From: CBDATA01 sp965215615
GTDB taxonomy: Bacteria > Acidobacteriota > Vicinamibacteria > Marinacidobacterales > Marinacidobacteraceae
DNA length: 64,000 nucleotides
NCBI GenBank assembly: GCA_965215615.1
Contig: OZ244068.1
Location: 1,984,001 to 2,048,000, forward strand
Reading direction: 5' to 3'
Shown: positions 7,268-16,048 of the stretch, piece by piece
How the letters are laid out: each line of letters opens with the position of its first letter
Numbering within the stretch: position 1 is the first letter of the stretch
Made by a program: the position numbers and the translations under genes
The notes under the pieces: model-generated
Database searches by the model: none
The model's input: the letters and a program-made list of their open reading frames with translations, nothing else
What the model was told of the DNA's origin: nothing

Positions 7268-9549
7268 GTTTCTCCGCTACGACTCCGCTCACCGCACTGG
7301 TGGAACACCTGCGCCAGACCGCCCGGTCGGGCGACGGCGAGGAGGCCCCGGCGGCCATCCTCTGGACCGATCCGGACCGGGCATGGGAACAGGTACACGA
7401 ACAGGTCCGGGGCTGGATTCCCGAACTGCTGGCGCTCGGCACCTACGATCCCGAAGCAGGCACCGGCCCCGCCATCTGGCTCCGCTGGGCGCTGGAATTC
7501 CGGAAGGGCGATGCGCCGCCGATTCTCTACCTGCCGGGCGTGGGGCGGGACGAACTCCGCTCCGGCGAAGCATGCCCGGCGCACCTCCGGCCCCTCGTCG
7601 AGCTGCTCTACCGCGGCAAACCCTGGCTCCAGAAGAACGGGAAGGACTGGACACCGACTGCCTTCCTCGGCTCGGAAGACGGGCTCGGCCTCGACCTGCC
7701 CGCTGACTCGCCCACGCGAGCCGCCCTGCTCCGGGCGCTCGGCGATGTCATGGACCATCCCGTCGAGAGGCTTCGGGGAAGGCGCCTCGACATCTCTTTC
7801 CTCCACGGCCTCCGCATCTCCGACCCGGACCGGGAACTCCTCGGCTGGATGGGAGCGCCGGAACAGACGCGAACACACATCGGCGACGACTGGGGCGCTT
7901 TCTCGGATCTCTGCCGTTCGAGACTCGGATTCGACCCCGACGAGGAGACCCCTCTCGAAGCGGGGCCGAAACTCGTCGCCGGGGCCGGAAACTGGGCGAG
8001 TGTCTGGAATCGCTACGCCGATGCCCCCGAGAACTTTCCGGGCGTGGAAAGGGTCCTCCGCCAGTCCCAGCCCGACGGAAAGCCCTTCATGGTCGCGGAA
8101 GGTCGGTGGCCGAACGAGAACGACCGCCTCGAAGCCGAGCTCAGGCAGGCGCTCGACGAGCTGCCGAAACTGGCTCCGTCGAAGGCATGCGAATCCATCA
8201 ACCGACTGGAAAAGGAGCACGGAAAACGCCGTGCGTGGATCTGGGCGCGGCTCGGACACGCTCCACTCGCCGAGGCGCTCCTGCCACTCTCGCGCCTCGC
8301 CGACGGAGTCTGCTCGCCGTTCGGCGGGAGCCATCCTGATGATTTCCGCTCTGCATGGGAAGAACGCAGCCTCGAAGTGGACGCGGCCTCCTGGGAAGCG
8401 GTCGCAGCGGCGGGCGACGGGCACGCCGGACTGGTCGGCCGGGTGGTCAGCCACATCCTCCGGCCGTGGCTCGACGAGTCGGCGCGCACCTTTCAGGACG
8501 CGGTCGCCCGGACACCCCTGCCCGCTCCCCACGAACAGCCGCCGGTGGAAGCTCCGGAAGGAGGATGCCTTTTCTTCGTGGATGCCCTCCGCGCCGATCT
8601 GGGAAAGCGGCTCGCGGATCGGCTTCAGGAATCGGGATATTCGGTGGAGATGACGACGCGGTGGAACGCGCTTCCTTCGGTCACCGCCACCGCAAAACCG
8701 TCGGTGACTCCGCTCGCGGAGGAATTCGAAGGGGGAGCGCTCGACGAGAGCCTCGCCCCGGCTCACCGTGACGCAAAAAAGCCGCTCGCTGCCAGCGACC
8801 TGCGTGCCCGGATGCGCGAGCGCGGATACCAGATCCTCGAAGGCGCGGAACCGCCCGAAGCAGCTCACGGCTGGGCCGAGACAGGATCGATCGACAAGGC
8901 GGGGCACGCGGAGCAGAGCGATTTCCCGCACCGTATCGGGCCGGAACTCGAGCGGGTCGCAAGGCGCGTCCGGGAGCTTCTCGATGCCGGCTGGACTTCG
9001 GTGCGGATCGTCACCGACCACGGATGGCTCTTCCTGCCCGGCGGGCTCCCGAAAGTCGATCTGCCGAAACACCTGACCGCGACGCGTTGGGCCCGGGCCG
9101 CCGTGCTTTCCGGCGACCGCGACCCCGGCGTACCCCGCTTCCCGTGGACGTGGAATCCGGGGCAGTGGTTCGCGACCCCTCCCGGCATCGCCTGCTTCAA
9201 CAAGTCCGACGCGTTCGTCCACGGCGGGGTCAGCCTCCAGGAATGCCTGACTCCGGACATCCTGATCGAAAGCGGCAATGCTTCGGGTGCCTCCATCGTG
9301 TCCGTGTCCTGGAGAGGGCTTCGCTGTATCGTGGAAGCCGCACGGGGGAGCGGGCTCCGCGCCGACCTCCGTCTCGGGGGCGCGGGCGGTGCATCGGTGG
9401 CCGCGAAACGAAAACCGGTTGGAGACGACGGCAAGGTGAGCCTCGTGCTGGCCGACGACGACTTCGAGGGCAAGGAACTCACGGTGGTGCTGCTCGACGA
9501 GTCCGATCACCCGGTGGCCATGCGAGCCACCCGAGGAGGAACATCATGA
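7264..9549 (+). CDS. pglZ: BREX alkaline-phosphatase-superfamily protein PglZ (type B)
   Basis: A 761-residue PglZ, the alkaline-phosphatase-superfamily component of BREX. Start is taken as GTG 7264, giving VSFSATTPLTALVEHLRQ and overlapping the preceding TGA; an ATG further upstream would give an implausible Arg/His-rich tail. The first ~420 residues form the variable N-terminal part of the type B group. Metal-site features of the PglZ domain are visible: FVDALRADLG from residue 438 (Asp440) and TDHGWLF from 584 (Asp585, His586). The gene overlaps brxL by ATGA, which implies translational coupling. Known context: PglZ is essential for BREX and works with PglX in modification and restriction complexes. 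Confidence 0.9.
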   Translation: MSFSATTPLTALVEHLRQTARSGDGEEAPAAILWTDPDRAWEQVHEQVRGWIPELLALGTYDPEAGTGPAIWLRWALEFRKGDAPPILYLPGVGRDELRSGEACPAHLRPLVELLYRGKPWLQKNGKDWTPTAFLGSEDGLGLDLPADSPTRAALLRALGDVMDHPVERLRGRRLDISFLHGLRISDPDRELLGWMGAPEQTRTHIGDDWGAFSDLCRSRLGFDPDEETPLEAGPKLVAGAGNWASVWNRYADAPENFPGVERVLRQSQPDGKPFMVAEGRWPNENDRLEAELRQALDELPKLAPSKACESINRLEKEHGKRRAWIWARLGHAPLAEALLPLSRLADGVCSPFGGSHPDDFRSAWEERSLEVDAASWEAVAAAGDGHAGLVGRVVSHILRPWLDESARTFQDAVARTPLPAPHEQPPVEAPEGGCLFFVDALRADLGKRLADRLQESGYSVEMTTRWNALPSVTATAKPSVTPLAEEFEGGALDESLAPAHRDAKKPLAASDLRARMRERGYQILEGAEPPEAAHGWAETGSIDKAGHAEQSDFPHRIGPELERVARRVRELLDAGWTSVRIVTDHGWLFLPGGLPKVDLPKHLTATRWARAAVLSGDRDPGVPRFPWTWNPGQWFATPPGIACFNKSDAFVHGGVSLQECLTPDILIESGNASGASIVSVSWRGLRCIVEAARGSGLRADLRLGGAGGASVAAKRKPVGDDGKVSLVLADDDFEGKELTVVLLDESDHPVAMRATRGGTS

Positions 9550-11612
9550 CGAGCGAGGGCGCAACCGGGATGGACGCGCTGGATCAAATCGCGGCGGATG
9601 CCTTTCCCGGCTATCTGGTGCGGAAGGATCTGGTCCGCAAGTACTCGCGCCAGTTCCCGGTCCCCACCTACGTCGTGGAGTTCCTGCTCGGCCGCTACTG
9701 CGCGAGCACCGACGAAGCGGAAATCCAGGAGGGGCTCCAGATCGTCGAGAGCCAGCTCGAAGGCCGGACCGTGCGTCCGGGGGATCGCGAGCGATTCCGT
9801 TCGAACGCCCGCGAGAAGGGGTCGGTGAAGCTGATCGACCTGCTGCGGGCGCGGCTCGACGCGAAACACGATCGCTACCTCGTGGAGCTTCCGAGCCTCG
9901 GCGAACGCGAAGTCAGCATCGCGCCCGAAATCGTGCTGGAAAACCAGCGGATGCTCACCGACGGCTTCTACGGGGAAGTCACGCTGAGCTACCAGGCAGC
10001 GCAGGCCGAGGAAATACGCGGCGCGCCGTTCACGATCGGCGCGGTCCGCCCGATCCAGATGTCGGACCCGGACGTTCTCGAACAGCTCGCCCGGGGACGC
10101 CAGGCGTTCGCGACGGCCGAGTGGCGGGATTTCCTGATCCGTTCGATCGGTCTCGAACCCGAGGCACTCGACGACCGGGCGAAACGGGTGGCGCTGCTGC
10201 GCATGGCTCCCTTCGTCGAGCCCAACTTCAACCTCGTGGAACTCGGCCCGCGCGGGACGGGCAAGAGCCACCTCTACCAGCAGATCTCCCCCTATTCGCA
10301 CCTCGTCTCCGGCGGAAAGGCGACCGTAGCCAAGATGTTCGTGAACATGGCGAACGGCCAGCGCGGCCTCGTCTGCCTCTACGACGTCGTCTGCTTCGAC
10401 GAGGTCTCCGGCATCTCCTTCGACCAGAAGGAGGGCGTGAACATCATGAAGGGGTACATGGCCTCCGGGGAGTTCAGCCGCGGGAAAGAGACCATCCGTG
10501 CCGAGGGCGGGATCGTGATGGTCGGCAACTTCGATGTGGACGTGGACAGCCAGCAGCGCATCGGCCACCTGCTCAGTCCGCTCCCGAAGGAGATGCGTCA
10601 GGACACGGCGTTCCACGACCGGATCCACGCCTTCGTCCCCGGCTGGGATTTTCCGAAACTGTTGCCGGATGTGCACTTCACGAACCGCTTCGGGCTCGTG
10701 AGCGACTTCCTCGGCGAATGCTGGAGCCGGATGCGGGAAACCAACCGGCTTTCCGCCCTCCACGGCCGGATCTACTGGGGCGGCGCGCTCAGCGGCCGTG
10801 ACCAGGAGGCGGTGGGCAAGACGGCCTCGGCGCTGATCAAGCTGCTCTTCCCGGACCCGGACATGGAGATTCCGGACGAGGATCTGGAGTGGATCGTGCG
10901 CACTGCGCTCGAATCCCGCCGACGGGTCAAGGAACAGCAAAAGCGCTGCCTCTACGGCGAGTTCCGCAACACCCACTTCTCGTTCACGCTCGGGGCGGAC
11001 GGAGTGGAACAGTTCGTCGGCACTCCGGAATTGCGCGCCGATGGTGCCATCGAGGAAGACCCGCTCCCTGCCGGGCAGGTCTGGGGGATCGGCCCCGGCA
11101 GTGGCGAAACGAGCGCCGCGCTCTACCGCATCGAGGCGGCGGCCGGTCCGGGTTCCGGTGTCCGCATCCTGAACCAGCCGGTGCCACCGGCGTTCCGGGA
11201 GAGCGTCCGCGTCGGCGAGCAGAATCTTTACGCCCACGGCAAGCGGCTCGTGGGCGACCGGGAGCCGCGTGGCCACGAATACCAACTCCAGCTCCGCCCG
11301 TACGATGCCGATCGATCGGGCGCGGGACTCGGGGTGCCGGTACTGGTTGCACTCACTGGCGCCGTTCTCGGACGCAGTGTCCGTGGCGGAGCGGTGGTGG
11401 TCGGTGCCCTGAATCTCGGAGGCTCGGTGGAGCCCCTGCCGCGCGCCGTGGAAATCGCCGAGCTCGCAGTCGAGAAGCAGGCCTCCGTGCTGCTCATGCC
11501 GGTTTCGGCCCGGCGCAACCTGTTCGACCTGCCGGACGACATCTGGACCCGCATCAACATCGAGTTCTACTCGGACGCTGCCGATGCGGTCTTCAAGGCG
11601 CTCGTGGAGTAG
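9546..11612 (+). CDS. brxL: BREX AAA+ Lon-like protein BrxL
   Basis: A 688-residue BrxL, the type 1 BREX hallmark. ATG 9546 overlaps the pglZ stop (ATGA). The N-terminal ~220 residues form the BrxL-specific region (YLVRKDLVRKYSRQFPVPTY). Walker A is GPRGTGKS at 234-241 and the Walker B acidic pair is in VVCFDEVSG at about 285-286. A GNFDVDVDSQQR stretch and an NRF arginine-finger-like motif follow. The C-terminal ~120 residues have the Lon-protease fold (GALNLGGSVEPLPRAVEIA, then LLMPVSARRN), but the usual Lon DGPSAG serine motif reads DRSGAG, in line with published views that BrxL acts as a DNA-associated AAA+ motor rather than a classical protease. It closes the core operon; the nuclease-like array begins 35 bp later. 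Confidence 0.92.
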   Translation: MTSEGATGMDALDQIAADAFPGYLVRKDLVRKYSRQFPVPTYVVEFLLGRYCASTDEAEIQEGLQIVESQLEGRTVRPGDRERFRSNAREKGSVKLIDLLRARLDAKHDRYLVELPSLGEREVSIAPEIVLENQRMLTDGFYGEVTLSYQAAQAEEIRGAPFTIGAVRPIQMSDPDVLEQLARGRQAFATAEWRDFLIRSIGLEPEALDDRAKRVALLRMAPFVEPNFNLVELGPRGTGKSHLYQQISPYSHLVSGGKATVAKMFVNMANGQRGLVCLYDVVCFDEVSGISFDQKEGVNIMKGYMASGEFSRGKETIRAEGGIVMVGNFDVDVDSQQRIGHLLSPLPKEMRQDTAFHDRIHAFVPGWDFPKLLPDVHFTNRFGLVSDFLGECWSRMRETNRLSALHGRIYWGGALSGRDQEAVGKTASALIKLLFPDPDMEIPDEDLEWIVRTALESRRRVKEQQKRCLYGEFRNTHFSFTLGADGVEQFVGTPELRADGAIEEDPLPAGQVWGIGPGSGETSAALYRIEAAAGPGSGVRILNQPVPPAFRESVRVGEQNLYAHGKRLVGDREPRGHEYQLQLRPYDADRSGAGLGVPVLVALTGAVLGRSVRGGAVVVGALNLGGSVEPLPRAVEIAELAVEKQASVLLMPVSARRNLFDLPDDIWTRINIEFYSDAADAVFKALVE

Positions 11613-11647
11613 AAACGGAGCGGATGATCCGGCGCTATCCTGTTTCC

Positions 11648-12292
11648 ATGCCCAGAAGGCGGCGTCGCCGGCGCGATGCCCTGAACCCCGAGGCGGTCGT
11701 GCGCACCCTCCGCACCATCCGACGCGAAATAGCCGAAGTCGAGCTGCGAATCGCCCGCGAAAAAGAGAAGCGAGAGCGCTTCGAACAGGATCTCAAGCAA
11801 CGAGAAGTGGAACGGGAGCAGCGAGAAGCGGAGCGCGACCGGGCGACCGAACGCGAGCTCTACCGGATCCGGGGCGACGGGGACAACCGGTGGGGGCAGC
11901 TCATCGAGGCGCTCGTGGAAGGAAACCTGAAAAAGCTCATCTGCGATGCCGGTATTCCCGTACAGGATGTGCGCGCCGGCTTGCGATCCGAGATAAACGA
12001 TGTCAAGCGGGAATACGACCTGGTCGCGATCGGAAGAGAAGACACGATGGTCGTCGAATGCAAGGCCACCCTTCGGGCAGCGGATGTCCGGAAGTTCACC
12101 GAGCGCATGAGTGACTTCCGGGTGTGGCGGTCGGACTATGCGCGCCCGAAGATCTGGGGTGCTCTCGCCTACCTCACCGCCAAGGGGAACGCGGCGCGGG
12201 AGGCCGAAGAAGCCGGGTTCTACTGCATCAAGGCGGTGAGCGGAAGCGCCCGGCTGGTGAACTCGGAAGGCTTCGAGCCGCGGGCTTTCTGA
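11648..12292 (+). CDS. Coiled-coil PD-(D/E)XK-like protein, array copy 1
   Basis: A 214-residue protein from ATG 11648; an in-frame ATG at 11624 is also possible, but the TATCCT box at 11636-11641 favours 11648 as a leaderless start. It has a basic head (MPRRRRRRRDALNPEAVV), a charged coiled coil from about 20 to 75 (REKEKRERFEQDLKQREVER), then a domain with GDGDNRWGQLIEALVEG, an Asp in KREYDLVAIG and an E-x-K motif in VVECKATL. The D...ExK order fits a PD-(D/E)XK nuclease-like fold, similar to DUF3782-type proteins. It ends in NSEGFEPRAF. Lying 35 bp after brxL, it may be an accessory of BREX, but whether it cuts DNA is unknown. Confidence 0.8.
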   Translation: MPRRRRRRRDALNPEAVVRTLRTIRREIAEVELRIAREKEKRERFEQDLKQREVEREQREAERDRATERELYRIRGDGDNRWGQLIEALVEGNLKKLICDAGIPVQDVRAGLRSEINDVKREYDLVAIGREDTMVVECKATLRAADVRKFTERMSDFRVWRSDYARPKIWGALAYLTAKGNAAREAEEAGFYCIKAVSGSARLVNSEGFEPRAF

Positions 12293-12370
12293 CCAGCCGC
12301 AGGCCTTCTCGAAACTGCTGGCCGGATTCCCGGAGGGACGGAGCGGATGATCCGGTGCTATCCTGTTTCC

Positions 12371-13026
12371 ATGCCAGAAGGCGGCGTCACCGGCGCGATG
12401 CCCTGACTCCCGAGGCGGTCGTGCGCACCCTCCGCACCATCCGACGCGAAATAGCCGAAGTCGAGCTGCGAATCGCCCGCGAAAAAGAGGAGCGACTTCA
12501 AGCCGAGCAGGAGCTCAAACGAGAACGGGAGCGCTTCGAGAAGGAACTTGAGCAGCGAGAAGCGGAGCGCGACCGGGCGACCGAACGCGAGCTCTACCGG
12601 ATCCGGGGCGACGGGGACAACCGGTGGGGGCAGCTCATCGAGGCGCTCGTGGAAGGAAACCTGAAAAAGCTCATCTGCGATGCCGGTGTTCCCGTGCAGC
12701 ATGTGCGGGCCGGCCTGTGGGCCGAGATAGACGGCATCAAGCGGGAATACGACCTGATCGCGATCGGAAGAGAAGACACGATGGTCGTCGAATGCAAGGC
12801 CACCCTCCGGGCAGCGGATGTCCGGAAGTTCACCGAGCGCATGAGTGACTTCCGGGTGTGGCGGTCGGACTATGCGCGCCCGAAGATCTGGGGTGCTCTC
12901 GCCTACCTCACCGCCAAGGGGAACGCGGCGCGGGAGGCCGAAGAAGCCGGGTTCTACTGCATCAAGGCGGTGAGCGGAAGCGCCCGGCTGGTGAACTCGG
13001 AAGGCTTCGAGCCGCGGGCTTTCTGA
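12371..13026 (+). pseudogene. Coiled-coil PD-(D/E)XK-like protein, array copy 2 with start-proximal frameshift
   Basis: The second array unit. One C is missing directly after the ATG (ATGCCAG instead of ATGCCCAG in the other copies), so translation from the usual start stops after 11 codons (MPEGGVTGAMP). The rest of the frame is intact and nearly identical to its neighbours, including the ExK motif. An in-frame GTG at 12421 could yield a 201-residue protein without the basic head. The coiled coil reads REKEERLQAEQELKRERER, one repeat shorter than copies 3 and 4. Either the copy is silenced, it uses the internal start, or the missing base is a sequencing error. Confidence 0.65.
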
Positions 13027-13104
13027 CCGGCCGCAGGCCTTCTCGAAACTGCTGGCCGGATTCCCGGAGGGACGGAGCGGATGATCCGGCGCTATCCTGT
13101 TTCC

Positions 13105-13806
13105 ATGCCCAGAAGGCGGCGTCACCGGCGCGATGCCCTGAACCCCGAGGCGATCTGGCGCATCCTGCGCGCCAACGCCCGCGAGGCCCGGGCCGCCCGG
13201 CGGGAGGTCGAGCGACAGATCGCCCGGGAGAGAGAAGAGCGACTTCGGGCCGAGCGGGAACGTGAGCAGGAACGGGAGCGCTTCGAGAAGGAACTCAAAC
13301 GAGAACGGGAGCGCTTCGAGAAGGAACTTGAGCAGCGAGAAGCGGAGCGCGACCGGGCGACCGAACGCGAGCTCTACCGGATCCGGGGCGACGGGGACAA
13401 CCGGTGGGGGCAGCTCATCGAGGCGCTCGTGGAAGGAAACCTGAAAAAGCTCATCTGCGATGCCGGTGTTCCCGTGCAGCATGTGCGGGCCGGCCTGTGG
13501 GCCGAGATGGACGGCATCAAGCGGGAATACGACCTGATCGCGATCGGAAGAGAAGACACGATGGTCGTCGAATGCAAGGCCACCCTCCGGGCAGCGGATG
13601 TCCGGAAGTTCACCGAGCGCATGAGTGACTTCCGGGTGTGGCGGTCGGACTATGCGCGCCCGAAGATCTGGGGTGCTCTCGCCTACCTCACCGCCAAGGG
13701 GAACGCGGCGCGGGAGGCCGAAGAAGCCGGGTTCTACTGCATCAAGGCGGTGAGCGGAAGCGCCCGGCTGGTGAACTCGGAAGGCTTCGAGCCGCGGGCT
13801 TTCTGA
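13105..13806 (+). CDS. Coiled-coil PD-(D/E)XK-like protein, array copy 3
   Basis: A 233-residue copy. The segment after the basic head differs from copies 1 and 2: NPEAIWRILRANAREARA replaces NPEAVVRTLRTIRREIAE, as if the 5' end came from another family member. The coiled coil contains two consecutive eleven-residue blocks (ERERFEKELKR then ERERFEKELEQ). The nuclease-like domain is almost identical to that of copies 2 and 4 (ExK as VECKATL). The -10 box TATCCT lies at 13093-13098, 6 nt before the ATG, with no ribosome site between. Function unknown beyond the fold inference. Confidence 0.8.
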   Translation: MPRRRRHRRDALNPEAIWRILRANAREARAARREVERQIAREREERLRAEREREQERERFEKELKRERERFEKELEQREAERDRATERELYRIRGDGDNRWGQLIEALVEGNLKKLICDAGVPVQHVRAGLWAEMDGIKREYDLIAIGREDTMVVECKATLRAADVRKFTERMSDFRVWRSDYARPKIWGALAYLTAKGNAAREAEEAGFYCIKAVSGSARLVNSEGFEPRAF

Positions 13807-13884
13807 CCGGCCGCAGGCCTTCTCGAAACTGCTGGCCGGATTCCCGGAGGGACGGAGCGGATGATCCGGCGCTATCCTGTTTCC

Positions 13885-14607
13885 ATGCCCAGAAGGCGGC
13901 GTCACCGGCGCGATGCCCTGAACCCCGAGGCGATCTGGCGCATCCTGCGCGCCAACGCCCGCGAGGCCCGGGCCGCCCGGCGGGAGGTCGAGCGACAGAT
14001 CGCCCGGGAGAGAGAAGAGCGACTTCAGGCCGAGCGGGAACGACTGCAAGCCGAACGGGAGCGTGAGCAGGAACGGGAGCGCTTCGAGAAGGAACTCAAA
14101 CGAGAACGGGAGCGCTTCGAGAAGGAACTTGAGCAGCGAGAAGCGGAGCGCGACCGGGCGACCGAACGCGAGCTCTACCGGATCCGGGGCGACGGGGACA
14201 ACCGGTGGGGGCAGCTCATCGAGGCGCTCGTGGAAGGAAACCTGAAAAAGCTCATCTGCGATGCCGGTATTCCCGTACAGCATGTGCGGGCCGGCCTGTG
14301 GGCCGAGATGGACGGCATCAAGCGGGAATACGACCTGATCGCGATCGGAAGAGAAGACACGATGGTCGTCGAATGCAAGGCCACCCTCCGGGCAGCGGAT
14401 GTCCGGAAGTTCACCGAGCGCATGAGTGACTTCCGGGTGTGGCGGTCGGACTATGCGCGCCCGAAGATCTGGGGTGCTCTCGCCTACCTCACCGCCAAGG
14501 GGAACGCGGCGCGGGAGGCCGAAGAAGCCGGGTTCTACTGCATCAAGGCGGTGAGCGGAAGCGCCCGGCTGGTGAACTCGGAAGGCTTCGAGCCGCGGGC
14601 TTTCTGA
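13885..14607 (+). CDS. Coiled-coil PD-(D/E)XK-like protein, array copy 4
   Basis: The longest copy, 240 residues, identical in plan to copy 3 but with exactly seven extra residues in the coiled coil (an added LQAERER heptad), so the coil register is kept. The basic head, DNRWGQLIEAL block, EYDLIAIG Asp and VECKATL ExK motif are all present. A TATCCT box at 13873-13878 precedes the ATG by 6 nt. The stop is followed by the array's shared spacer and then by a different nuclease-like gene at 14746. Near-identity with copies 2 and 3 points to recent duplication. Confidence 0.8.
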   Translation: MPRRRRHRRDALNPEAIWRILRANAREARAARREVERQIAREREERLQAERERLQAEREREQERERFEKELKRERERFEKELEQREAERDRATERELYRIRGDGDNRWGQLIEALVEGNLKKLICDAGIPVQHVRAGLWAEMDGIKREYDLIAIGREDTMVVECKATLRAADVRKFTERMSDFRVWRSDYARPKIWGALAYLTAKGNAAREAEEAGFYCIKAVSGSARLVNSEGFEPRAF

Positions 14608-14745
14608 TCAGCCGCAGGCCTTCTCGAAACTGCTGGCCGGATTCCCGGAGGGACGGAGACGCGACGGGAATTGACATGGCCAGGATTCAGGATGCGCGGG
14701 TGACGACGAATCGGATCGTCGTACCAATCGAAAAGGAGCATCCCG

Positions 14746-16035
14746 ATGAACAAGCTGAACGTCTTCGCCGCCCGCTATCCGGAAGAAAGCGAAAACCGCC
14801 TCACCTGGGCGCTGATGAGCCTGTTGCGGCTCGCGCCGATGGCCCGAGTGGCCTTCGTGGATCTCGTGCGGGCCCAACAGGAGGAACCAATCCCCGCTCT
14901 CAGCGAAATGCTCGGCTGCGAAACCCGGATCGACACGCAGGACTCCGGAATCGTGGCAGAAAGCGGCCGCCTCACAGCTGTCGGCATCACGAGCGAGGGA
15001 GGCGAAGCGGGAGCGACCATCGAGCCCAGCCCCCGCCGGGCGATCTACGACGGGATCCTCACTTTCTCACTGCCGGAAAGGGTTGTCGGTGGAATTCCCG
15101 ATCAGGAACCCGTGACGCTGACCGTGGAGACGAAGCTCGGTGCCTCGGTGAATATCGAGCAACTCAAGCCTGCCGAGAGCAGCCTGCCGCCGGAGGAGGA
15201 CGGGGAGTCTCCGGTCCAGGTGGACAAGGTACCGGTAGTACTCGCCTGGCGGGACATCTTTCGCACCCTCGCCGACCTCGACAGAAGGAAGCTGCTGTCT
15301 CCCTCCGAAACGTCGCTGGTTTCGGATTTTCTCGACTTCGTCCACGCCCGGCACCCCGAACTGAATCCGTTCGACCGGTTCGGCCTTTGCCGCGGCAATC
15401 CCGGCCTGCTGAATCGGCGCTGCGCAACGATCCTGAAGGGCCTGGAGGATATCGGCCCCGTCATGGACGGAGGGGCCCCCCATATCGGAGTCACGGCGGA
15501 CACTCACAAGCGCATCTATCTGTGGTGCGAAGGCGACGACCCTGGCTCGATCCGGCTGAGCCTGTACCCCGGCGCCAACATGGCTCAGGCACGCGCCTTC
15601 TGGCCCCGAGTGGACACCGCGAAGCTCGAGACGCTCTCGAAACAGGAATCGTGGAGCGTGAAACCGAATCTTCAGTTCTCCAGGATCCAGCGACACTTCT
15701 ACTGGGCCCCTTCCGAGGACATGACGCTCGGGGAGTACCTCACCTACTGGAAGGACCGCCACCAGGAAATCCGGTCCTGCCGGCGCGACGCTGCTGGGAG
15801 CTTCCGCCACGAATGGGAGCGACTCGCGCGCGAGAAGCTGATCGCCGAGCAGGAAATCGACGAGCTCGACGAGCAGACCACTCCCACTGGCTACCGGCAG
15901 ATCTCCATGTCTCCCGGCCTCCGCGTCGAGTACCAGTGGCCGCTCAAGGACGCGGAGCGGCTGGACCGGACGGGCACCTTCACCGAAGCAGTACGGGAGC
16001 GCATCCGCGAAGCCACCGAAACCTGGGGCGAGTGA
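14746..16035 (+). CDS. Uncharacterised protein with a D...ExK nuclease-like motif, BREX-adjacent
   Basis: A 429-residue protein that I cannot assign to a named family. An AGGAG site lies about 8 nt before ATG 14746. The N-terminal 130 residues contain a predicted beta pattern with Asp102 in YDGILTF and E128-x-K130 in LTVETKLG, the arrangement of a PD-(D/E)XK nuclease core. The rest is mixed alpha/beta with no signal peptide or membrane segment; a C-terminal region around 350-400 (ARAFWPRVDTAKLETLSKQ) shows no known motif. It is the last gene of the plus-strand BREX block and is convergent with the cobalamin genes. A defence role is inferred from position and the motif only. Confidence 0.6.
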   Translation: MNKLNVFAARYPEESENRLTWALMSLLRLAPMARVAFVDLVRAQQEEPIPALSEMLGCETRIDTQDSGIVAESGRLTAVGITSEGGEAGATIEPSPRRAIYDGILTFSLPERVVGGIPDQEPVTLTVETKLGASVNIEQLKPAESSLPPEEDGESPVQVDKVPVVLAWRDIFRTLADLDRRKLLSPSETSLVSDFLDFVHARHPELNPFDRFGLCRGNPGLLNRRCATILKGLEDIGPVMDGGAPHIGVTADTHKRIYLWCEGDDPGSIRLSLYPGANMAQARAFWPRVDTAKLETLSKQESWSVKPNLQFSRIQRHFYWAPSEDMTLGEYLTYWKDRHQEIRSCRRDAAGSFRHEWERLAREKLIAEQEIDELDEQTTPTGYRQISMSPGLRVEYQWPLKDAERLDRTGTFTEAVRERIREATETWGE

Positions 16036-16048
16036 CTCCGGGGCGGGG

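Larger units (their letters stand above)
11615..14652 (+). repeat. Four-unit tandem gene array of the coiled-coil nuclease-like family
   Basis: Four direct tandem units with periods of 723, 734, 780 and 801 bp, each starting at ACGGAGCGGATGATCC and carrying its own TATCCT -10 box, one gene and a shared 3' spacer (GGCCTTCTCGAAACTGC). The 3' two thirds of the units are almost identical. Differences are concentrated at the 5' end of each gene and in the coiled-coil codons. The last unit's spacer is followed by unique DNA at 14659, marking the array end. Confidence 0.95.

Noticed and set aside
11615..14652. CRISPR-like or satellite repeat array
   Set aside because: Units are 723-801 bp, each holding a complete gene and promoter; this is gene duplication.
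14671..14676. TTGACA as a -35 box for the gene at 14746
   Set aside because: No acceptable -10 box at 16-18 bp downstream.
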